Assembly (NCBI GenBank): GCA_032821775.1
Contig: JAVLRN010000012.1
Span: 1,798,001-1,862,000 of the forward strand
DNA length: 64,000 bases
Direction: 5' to 3'
Origin: Sanguinoderma infundibulare
Lineage: Eukaryota > Basidiomycota > Agaricomycetes > Polyporales > Polyporaceae
Positions 55,798 to 64,000 of this stretch are shown here, piece by piece. The position numbers and the translations under genes are program-made. The notes under the pieces were generated by a model. It was not told the origin of the DNA. It made no database searches and saw only the letters and a list, made by a program, of their open reading frames with translations. The first letter of the stretch is position 1. Every line of letters begins with the position of its first letter.

Positions 55798-58222
55798 TTA
55801 CTGGGGTCTCCTCCGTGGCACCTGAGGCTGTACGGATACTAGGTGTCGTATCAGTACGCCGCTAAGGGTGAAAAAGACAAATATTCCTACCCTGCATAAA
55901 GGACGAGTAAAGCCTACGCCGTTCGCGACGTCATTGTCATTGTAGTACACCGCAGTGAGGGTATCTGGCGCAACGTCCTCCTCGACCCACCGCACAATCG
56001 CAGCCAATATGTTGTGTTGGGGATCGTAGGATAGCGGGGGGCTGTTGTTCGACGCCTGCTCTACTCCCCCAAATGCATTGGCGGAAAACCCGCCCTACGT
56101 AGCGCTTTGGGTCAGTCGCCAAGTGAGATAACGATAGTTCAAGAGGAGCCTACGTGACTGACAAACGACATGTGAGAAGACGCCTGACATCATATTTGCA
56201 AGAGAACTTACCAGTGGCGCATTCCCGGCACGGTGAAGAGTCGATACCAATCATTAATGTCCATGTGCGTGTTCGCGCGGGTCCACTGCTGGACGCTCTC
56301 GTGGTAGTATATCGAGTTGCCTGGACTGATTAACTGATCCGCCCATCCGACATACTGGATGATCTTTCCGCTGTGATGGGGACCCACGAAGCCCGTGATG
56401 TTCGGGTTAATAGCCTAGCCGTGGGCGAACTTAGCGTCTTGGCTGTAACATGCTGGGATCAACGATGTGGAAGTGGAACTCACGTTAGCTTGGCCAGGAT
56501 TGATCTCGTCAACGAGCGCCAGCAGAGTGGCATTGTAGTCGTGGATCTTCCAATTCGTGTCACTGTGCGCGATCGGTGAGCACAGAAGGACTCGGATTGC
56601 GTACTCAAAACCAAAAATTATCCCACTTTACTACCATGTACTGGAAGAATGCACGCCCGATTTTGAATTGTGTCTGGCCGACCAAGCCGTGGTAATAGTC
56701 GGCCTCTCCGCCTGGATAGTAGCTACCGAAAACGTATGTCTGGTCCGCCTCGTAGTAGTCCGCATATATGCGCTTCACGGCGCTGATCTGATCCGGGGTC
56801 AAACACGTCGATGTGTTCTGGCCGGGACGGCAGGTCAATGTCTCAGGGCGGAAACTAAAAACACGATCCAGATAAGCGGCTGGCATGAATAACAACACGG
56901 TGTATACCTACTGACAGTTCCTCGGGTCATTGACGATCCCGTCGACGAGCTAGAAGAAACCAGCCGGGGTCAAATTCAGGTCCATGGGACGGCAAGTTTG
57001 GCACGTACGCCGTCCAATCCGTCACATTGCCTCAAAACTTCGGGGCCAATGACGTCTGTCCAGATGTCTTCCGTCATGAAGTGCGGTGATGTCGAAGGCT
57101 GGGTGTTCAGGTTCATATGGATCGACCATGATTGAAGGTGCGTCCACCAGTTCGCTGGCGATCCAACCACCTGGACACATGGAACGCTGCTTCAGAACCT
57201 CCAGCGATAGGAAGGGCGGAAACGCGATGATGTACCACACCGTCAAAGTCTTCGGGAAATTCTTGGACTTCCTTCAATCTGCGGACGACGAAAATTAGGT
57301 TCCATTACGTCTAAGACCTCCATCGTGGACATACCCTTGTCTCCCACCTACATACGAATGAGGACAATGGACGTGTCAGGAGGGAGTATTAGGTACGGTC
57401 ACCCACGTACCTGTAGAGCATCCCAGGTAGTACGACTTCTTCGCAGGTGTCGAATAGTACTGTTTGACGACCTCCTTCCCGGCGACGACACTGAGGTGCA
57501 TCGCACGCCATCCCCAGTCCACGATCGCATCCTGTCAAACAAGTCGCACACACGCTTATCAGTCTCTCGGCGCAGGGACCTCCCGTGACCTATCAAGCAT
57601 ATCCACGAGACTCACATCATTGTGCGGGCCGATCCAGGTACCGTCGTTAGTCGTGCTTTCGTGACCGGTGTTCGTGGAGATGCCAGCGACTTCAATCATG
57701 CAGCGGCATATGCGGCAGGATGAGCAAGTGACTCGCGGGAATGCCGTTACTCGCTACTCACACCCCTGTGGGACCGCGACGTGACCCAGCTCGGCAACTG
57801 TGACTGTGGAAGGAAAGGCGGGAAAGAGAAGGTACAATCGAACGATCAGCAGGGTTCCGAGAGCATCCCACTAGAGCCAAGTCAGACATACCTCCGCCTG
57901 CCAAGCCGCCATTGCCCACAGTGAGCACACGCCGGTTCCAGGCGTCGGGAAGCCATACCTCCGTAAGGGCGGTCGACGGTGCTGTTGCGTTGGTCGTGAT
58001 CGTCAGCTCCACGCGACAGAACGCTGGGAGATTCGAGACGTCGATGCTGGAGTAGAGATTAGATATATTGACGTGTGCGTTCGCTGCATAGTACGTGGGT
58101 GGGTTGGTGAGCTTGACGTTGACGACATTAGCGAGTTCGAAGCTCGAACAAGCGAATGAGCGGTCGACAGCAGCGGCCCCCGTTGTCAGGCCTAGGAGGG
58201 CGAGATAAGATGAGCTGCGCAT
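55798..58222 (-). CDS. Tannase/feruloyl esterase family enzyme, secreted
   Basis: Fourteen exons sum to 1572 nt, i.e. 523 residues, the usual family length: 57892-58222, 57762-57803, 57616-57689, 57411-57531, 57335-57347 (13 nt), 57236-57278, 57009-57170, 56912-56949, 56627-56854, 56484-56562, 56212-56414, 56154-56157 (4 nt), 55891-56094, 55798-55827. A signal peptide (MRSSSYLALLGLTTGAAAV) precedes the mature enzyme. The CS-D-HC active-site signature is present: GCSTGG with Cys187-Ser188, GWADQ with Asp403, and RHC with His444-Cys445. The last base of the Cys445 codon comes from the 4-nt microexon. N-glycosylation sites (NIS, NAT) fit secretion. It should hydrolyse gallate or ferulate esters of plant polyphenols or cell walls. 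The shortened C-terminus (RPLCRPQVPRRRPQ) is the least certain part. Confidence 0.9.
56154..56157 (-). other. 4-nt microexon (TCAC) of the tannase gene
   Basis: It is flanked by a 54-nt intron upstream (56158-56211, GTAAGT..GTCAG) and a 59-nt intron downstream (56095-56153, GTAGGC..GTAG). Joining without it gives stops in every alternative I tried. With it the frame reads RHC-H-GG and the complete gene is divisible by three. Confidence 0.75.
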
Positions 58223-58892
58223 GGTGAGGCAAAGAGGTGCACGGACGGTATTCAAAGTGGAGTGCTCGTCCTTTATGCACCACAAGCGTCCCAAGGCTTT
58301 TCCGGCGTATATTTCCCGAGGAGGGCTGCATAACCTCCATCCATCAGTGCATGAAGCCACGGGTTCCATGCCGGCATGTGAGCATCATCTCCGCTATGCT
58401 TCCAAGGCTGGAATTCCGTGCAGTTCAAAGTGAGCATCCTGTGCGCATTGTGCCATGTGACGCCTGGGTAATGAGACCTAACATTATGACATCGTTAGTC
58501 GCAGAAAGGGCGGATAATTGGCAACGTTCCACGAGTCAGCGGCATCTATGCTCCGAGAGCCTATGGTGACATGGCCGAGTCCAAACAGAGTTAGTGAACT
58601 CGCGACGGAAGAAATAGATCTGTATGTGACATACCACAATATGAGAACTAACTTCCTAATAATGCCGGTTGCCCCAAAGATAGTCGTCTGAGAGGATGAT
58701 GCGTCAATTTATGCGAGTTCAAGAGAAGAATGTTGCCGACAAATGCTCCAGGTGATTCTGGTAACATCAGCCCCTGGATTCGAACTTGCAGATCCATCTC
58801 AATCAGACGATCCACAAAATAGACGTAACGTACACGTCTTGCCCTCAGCAATCGCAGACGTCGCCTCGTGCAATTGAGCCGGAACGACGGCC
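58223..58892. other. Intergenic, no supported gene
   Basis: Promoter side of the tannase gene and 3' flank of the F-box relic. Nothing recognised. Confidence 0.45.
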
Positions 58893-60536
58893 TCATTCCC
58901 GCTGAGAAAACTCGTTCATGCCGACGACACGGCCGACGTCGACGGGAGGCCCAGAAGCTGCGGTGTCATGTGCCCCAGTTTCTAGCACAGCGCCACGCCG
59001 ACCGCGCTGGGGTCTCCATTGGGGCGTCCGACTGCCAGATCGGGCTCTCGTCGATGAGGGCCTATCTATCTGAAAACAGCTGTTAATCCCCGGTGGAATC
59101 GCATGGCCATGCGCGGCCCACGAGCGCCTGGCGAAGACGAGCTTTGCTGCTTTGGGAAGATGGCAGACAGGTACGCAGCCTATGTTGAGGACGATGCCGC
59201 GGATAGTTAGCGACGGTTGATTTCGAGAGAACCCGATCAAGCCGAAGACGGCGGCCTGCGGGAACGAAGTCGGTATGCGCACCTGTCTAGCCTTTCGCAC
59301 CGTGTGCAAATTGGGCCACTTGACAGCAATTGTCCAAAAAAATCTGTCGTCGATCGCGAACGGGTAGCAGATGTCAATTATGTCTAGACGGGGGATACTG
59401 GGAAAGTGGAGGAGAGGGTGCATTGTTCCGTGACAGGAGAGGACGGTGCAGAACTCCCCTAATCGAGTGCTTTGAATTGTGCTGGCTTAGCGCACCGATG
59501 ACTTCGGCGACGTGGGTCATGGAAGGACGATCTTGGATGTTTGAATTGGTGTGAATGTAGGAAAAGTGCAGCGAGCTGATTGCTCGAAGCATTGTTGTGC
59601 AAATACCGAAGTCGCCATCGTAGCCCAGGCGGACCTTGCGCAGGTTTGGGAAGAAAACGATCTTCGCCGCCGCGGTTGGAAACGCGTCGAAGTCGGATTC
59701 TTAGATATCCGCCGACAGTGTCGCTGTAAGGACCTCCAGAGCCTGCACGGTAGAAAGGTAGGGAAACGCGGAGAATGGAAGAGGGACATAGCCTCGAATG
59801 CGAATTGTCGTCATGTCCGGGAGGAGGTGTGGAAAGGAGTCCGGAAAGGTAGAAAAGAACGAAGGCCAGTGCGGCGCCATATCCAAGTCAACCTCGTGGA
59901 GTGACGGCGACCGAATGGAGCATCTGCGCATAGGTGCTCTCTTGGGACTCGAAATGTACCGAAGCGTCATGACAGTAGTCGGTGAATACCTCGAGATTTG
60001 AACCGAACAAGACGGGGAGCGAACGATGGCGGTCGAATTCTTCGGAAAATGATTTTAGAAACTTCATGGGGGGGTAGCGATCCGTTCGGGAAAAGCGCAG
60101 ACAAGCCGTCGATGACCGTTGAGTCCATGCGACACTTGCGAGCATTCAATCGAAATAGGAAGCAGTTGTAGATGGCAATTATTCGTCTACAGCCCCACTC
60201 CCACAGAGTTAGACGGCACTAGTGACTTTGCGGGACATTTGTCAAAAGTGCGAATAAAAGAGACTAGTCACTTACTAAGATCGTTCTTCGAGATACAGGC
60301 AGGTCACCAGGTTCTTGCTTTGCCACCCAGGCACCGTGCGACAACGTGAAGACGAGCGCGGCGAACCTTGGGATGCTATTCCAAATTGCATCGAGTGCGG
60401 GTTCGTGGAGTCGTGGACAAGTGCGCGCAAGCGCCAAGACAGTGTGCGGCCCAAGCTCCCAACTATCTGTATGATAGGCCCGAGTCAAGAGAACTTGGCA
60501 TATGTTATAAAGCGATTCGTAAGGCAGGGATAGCAA
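58893..60536 (-). pseudogene. F-box/leucine-rich-repeat protein relic
   Basis: The N-terminus at 60536 (LPYESLYNICQVLLTRAY.., LALARTCPRLHEPALDAIWNSI) is the typical F-box opening of mushroom F-box/LRR proteins. LRR-like pieces follow downstream in changing frames: MDSTVIDGLSALFPNGSLPP, then DRHRSLPVLFGSNLEVFT in another frame after a run of seven G (60068-60074), then SLHEVDLDMAPHWPSFFSTF in a third, which continues over an in-frame TAA (59701-59703) into FPNLRKVRLGYD. A further shift precedes FPSIPRLDIIDICYPF..KWPNLHTV (about 59410-59290). Introns do not explain all these breaks. F-box proteins are SCF ubiquitin-ligase adaptors; these expanded families decay often. Confidence 0.65.
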
Positions 60537-60999
60537 GCTCAGGGCGGGCGACGTCGGCGGCGGAAGAAATTGGAGACAAAAAGAGCCTCGTGGTTGACAA
60601 GCGCCAAGTTTGCCTCCGAATCGGGGCGGCCGACTCGCGGCCGAGGTTCTTTCAGCGTTTGGGGACGTCGCATGATCATAAGGACCCTTCCGCAGGATTA
60701 GCCGATTGAGGCTGATCGAAGGCTGTCAATATTCGGATAAGCAAAGACTCGGAGTTGTCATTTGCTCGTGTACATACAGTCCGCATCCAAGAGATGCTAA
60801 CTGAAATTGACGAGTCAAGTTAGCCGCGCGCCTCACTGCGTTTGACGTCTAAATGCGAACCTACTACTTTGGCGAAACATGAGTGATCCATCCGAATTCC
60901 TTGATGAGCCTATACCAAGACGAGGACCATAAAAACTAACCTCGGAACCTCGGTTTGTTCTTCACGTCGTTAACGGTATCGCCTGAACCGGCTCCAACT
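60537..60999. other. Intergenic, no supported gene
   Basis: No recognisable content. Confidence 0.4.
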
Positions 61000-61730
61000 T
61001 GTCCGACTTAGCAAACTGAGGCTCTCGCTCGCGAGAGCGTCCTGCTGTCATCCTCCTTCGAGGACATCCAGATTCCACGACGCAAGAGACGTATTATGCA
61101 GAAGATCGACGGCGCGAGGTAGTTCGACACGATGGTAGTCCATGACGAGGCCAACGTCAGCCCGACGGATCGAGGGAGAATGCCCGCCCATTCTTGAAAA
61201 CGAGCCGGGACCATGGCCCGATGTCCTCCATCTGTCCCAACTTCGCACATTGGTCAGACGGTTTGGGCGGCACGAGGCCATCGTTTCGCAGAACGTCCAC
61301 AACGCCGGCGTATTGATGCGAAGACGCGGTGGGCGATGAGGGGGATGTGCCAAGGCATGCGGTACGGTGTCAGCAGGTCCTGGCCCTGCAAGAACCCATC
61401 CGGCTCGGGCTTTTGAACCAGCCCGAAACGGAGCCCGCTCACGACGGGGTACGCGAAGTCAGCCTTGAAGTGCAGGAAAGCGCGGGTGTTGACAGGAAAG
61501 GGAAAGTTTATCACTTGCCGGCTTCGCGCTTGTTTGTCCGTCTCCTCGTTTGCCAGTAACGAATGTACAGGTTGCCCTCCTTGTAGCCTGACTGCTCCGC
61601 CTGGCTGTTTTCGACCTTCATGACACCCCGACAGTCGCAGAGGTCAATGTAGTCTTCTGGTTTGAACCATGGGGCATACAGTGTACGAACAGGGACAGGT
61701 ATTGTGTCCAGCGCGCGAGAGTTACTGCGG
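61000..61730 (-). pseudogene. Decayed gene of an unidentified family
   Basis: Consecutive protein-like blocks are readable on the minus strand, but each in a different frame: LYAPWFKPEDYIDL..EGNLYIRYW (about 61690-61560), INFPFPVNTRAFLHF..GQDLLTPYRMPWHIPL (61510-61340), and YAGVVDVLRNDGLVPPKPSDQC..FKNGRAFSLD (about 61320-61165), which ends in a stop. The spacing without room for introns suggests at least two frameshifts. I cannot name the family. A further exon-like piece may lie at 61800-61970. Confidence 0.4.
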
Positions 61731-62182
61731 AAAGGTTCCTAACGCGCAATGTGTCCTACGCGTCAGTATCACCTACTTGGCGCATGCACGGAGAGATTGC
61801 TCACCTTATTCAAAGGTATATCCAACTTAGATGTATCCAGAGAGTGCATGGCGGCGCAGCGTATGAGGGAAGACAAGGTGTCGACAGACCCGGGCCACAG
61901 GTTGCCGCTGACTGCAGTCGCGGGCGCTTGTGGGCGTGTTCCGGATCCGCGCGCCAACACTAGCCTCATCGTCGATAAGCACCATCTCCTTTCTTTATGG
62001 CTGTCTTATGCGATGTCCGATGCTCAACTAATATTTCATCTTTTTCAAGACATCTCGCAGGCAGCTGGGAATTCTTGGAGCGAGCGACTTTAAATGTACA
62101 TACGTAAGCGCTATGAGTGTTAAAACTCATCTTTAATCTATGTTAATGCACAAGGATGTATACCGCCTCACGATATCTATGA
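61731..62182. other. Intergenic, possible 5' exon of the decayed gene
   Basis: A minus-strand frame 61769-61969 ends at a GTGAGC donor-like site but does not join in frame to the blocks downstream. Confidence 0.3.
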
Positions 62183-64000
62183 CTATAACCACTCCACGGT
62201 CTGCAGCCCCCAGTGTCAGTGCCCAACCTTCATTACACGAGATATTGCGCACTCACCGCAGGAGGTTTCGACGAAATGTCGTACGTGACCCTGTTGATAC
62301 CCTGCACCTCGTTCGTGATCCGCGACGAGATTCGGCGAAGCACCTCCGCGGGGAAGACAAACCAGTCGGCGGTCATGAAGTCCTCCGACTGCACCGCACG
62401 GAGCGCGATCACCTGCTCGTACGTCCGCGCGTCGCCCATGACTCCGACGGCCTTCACGGGCAGCAGCACGGCGAACGCCTGGCTGATCTGGTCGTAGAGG
62501 TTTGCCTTGCGGATTTCCTCGATGTAGATACTGTCCGCATGCTGAAGGATCTTGACCTGCTCCCGCGTGACGGGGCCGAGGATGCGGATGGCGAGCCCGG
62601 GTCCGGGGAACGGATGGCGCTGCACGAGATGGTTGGGAATGGAGAGCAGACGGCCGAGGGCACGGACCTCGTCTATATCAATGCAGTAAGCACGCATACA
62701 TGGATGGTGCTGGTTCATACACTCACCCTTGAACAACTCGCGGAGAGGCTCGATGAGCTTCAGCTTCATGTCCTTGAGCAGACCGCCAACGTTATGGTGC
62801 GTCTTGATCGTCGCGCTCGGGCCCTTGAAGCTGATGCTCTCGATGACGTCTGGGTACAGCGTGCCTTGGAGGAGCCACTCAATCTTGCCCTTCGTCTCGC
62901 CGCCCTTCGTCTCCTCCTTCTCAGCCTCCGCTTCGATCTTCGCTGCCTCGGACTCGAAAACGTTAATGAAAGTGTTGCCGATGATCTTGCGCTTCTGTTC
63001 GGGATCCTCGACGCCCTCAAGACGCGAAAGGAAGAGGTCAGACGCGTCGACGACGGTCAGGTTCACGCCGAGATGTTTGTTTAACATCTCGTGGACCTGC
63101 GTCGCCTCGTTCAGGCGGAGGACGCCGTTGTCGACCATGATGGCATGGAAACTGCAGACAAATCAGGCTCCGAATAGCGGAACACCTCCACGTCAAACTC
63201 ACCGATCGCCAATGGCCTCATGCATAAGTTTCGCGGCAACAGTGCTGTCAACACCACCACTGACAGCCCCTATTACGCGACCCTTCGGTCCACAGATCTC
63301 GCGAATGCGGGCTATTTCCTTTCCAATGAACTCTTCCTGTACAAAAGATAGTTAGGATCTATGAAATGACATACGAGACTCGACGTTGAATATATACCAT
63401 TGTCCAGTGTTGCCTGCAACCACAAATGCCCACGACGAAGTTTCCAATAACTTCTCGCCCGCGCTTTGAGTGTGTAACCTCGGGGTGGAACTGGATACCG
63501 TAGAAGGGCTTGGAGTTGTGGGCCACGGCAGCATATGGAGCTGTTGCGGTGCGACCGATGATGTGAAAGTCTTCAGGCATCTCAGACAGCTGATCGCCGT
63601 GCGACATCCAAACCTAGATCGAGGGCTGAGGTGAGATCAAGTGAGACAACGACAATGTCACGTACCTGCAACTCATCGTGGATACCGTTGAACAGCGCGT
63701 CCGCACCATTGTTCTCGTCGCCGATCTTGGAGATTTGCACCTGTGCGAAGCCATATTCACGGTGTTCACACTTCGCGACCTTGCCCTTCATCGTCCATGC
63801 CATCTCCTACTTCGGCATCATGAGATACGCCATACAAAATGAAGGAAAGGTTATCACGCACCTGAAGCCCATAACAGATACCGAGCACAGGCACTCCAAG
63901 CTCGAACACCTCCGGGTCGACATGCGGGGCGTCCTTGTCATATACGGAGTATGGCGATCCGGAGAGGATAATACCTGTGTTGTCTGCGCTCAATAGAGGC
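62183..64000 (-). CDS. GUA1: GMP synthase (glutamine-hydrolysing), C-terminal part
   Basis: The gene runs off the right edge, so the first residues are missing. Visible, in order: [13 protein letters not shown] and the amidotransferase Cys in [14 protein letters not shown], and the His-Glu pair in [11 protein letters not shown]. Then the ATP pyrophosphatase P-loop [23 protein letters not shown], the dimerisation domain with HHNVGG and [14 protein letters not shown], and the end SSKPPATVEWL. The last exons are 63202-63336, 62727-63151, 62257-62672 and a tiny 62183-62200. The enzyme converts XMP to GMP using glutamine and ATP in the cytosol. A Lys/Glu-rich loop ([16 protein letters not shown]) is inserted in the ATPase part. 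Nothing suggests loss of function. Confidence 0.96.

Noticed and set aside
1..64000. CRISPR array, rRNA operon, insertion sequence or complete transposon
   Set aside because: No regularly spaced repeats, no rRNA-like stretch, no transposase or reverse-transcriptase motif, and no long terminal repeats were noticed on reading.

Overview
The window looks like nuclear DNA of a filamentous basidiomycete, most likely an Agaricomycete. The signs are many short introns (about 50-90 nt, GT..AG), intron-rich genes on both strands, moderately GC-rich sequence, and proteins such as a zinc-cluster factor, an F-box/leucine-rich protein, a GMC oxidoreductase relic and a tannase-type esterase. There is no CRISPR array, no operon and no clear transposon. 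Gene models below were built by hand by joining reading frames at splice sites. For every complete spliced model the coding total is divisible by three.

Left third (1-26866): a truncated Ser/Pro-rich regulator of Crz1-like appearance (minus strand, cut by the window edge). A 5.8 kb pyrimidine-rich stretch without a recognisable gene follows, then an intron-containing tRNA-Arg(CCU) beside a decayed GMC oxidoreductase. Next come a conserved protein of unknown function, the mitochondrial Lon protease, and a divergent promoter with an MCB-like palindrome and GATA sites. Two convergent paralogues share a C-terminal module that I read as PINIT-like. A cytochrome b5-domain protein and an enoyl-CoA hydratase/isomerase end this part.

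Middle (27733-48547): a SUR7/PalI-type membrane protein, a Zn2Cys6 transcription factor, the splicing factor CWC2 tail-to-tail with the CCCH ribosome-associated factor TMA46, a Whi5/Nrm1-like G1/S repressor candidate, and a large conserved protein with a CxxHxHxxCxxC motif.

Right part (48548-64000): a tandem pair of proline-iminopeptidase-type alpha/beta hydrolases. The first copy has lost both the catalytic Ser and His; the second keeps them. A small spliced gene candidate lies between them. Then follow a PrpF-family isomerase, a tannase/feruloyl esterase whose frame requires a 4-nt microexon, two decayed genes (an F-box/LRR protein and an unidentified family), and the C-terminal part of GMP synthase running off the right edge.

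Most intact genes are housekeeping (proteostasis, splicing, translation, purine synthesis). The accessory material (relic genes, duplicated hydrolases, tannase) is concentrated at 8.6-10.4 kb and 50-62 kb. The most unusual signals are the microexon inside the CS-D-HC active-site motif of the tannase, the catalytically dead hydrolase copy, and the convergent PINIT-like paralogues.
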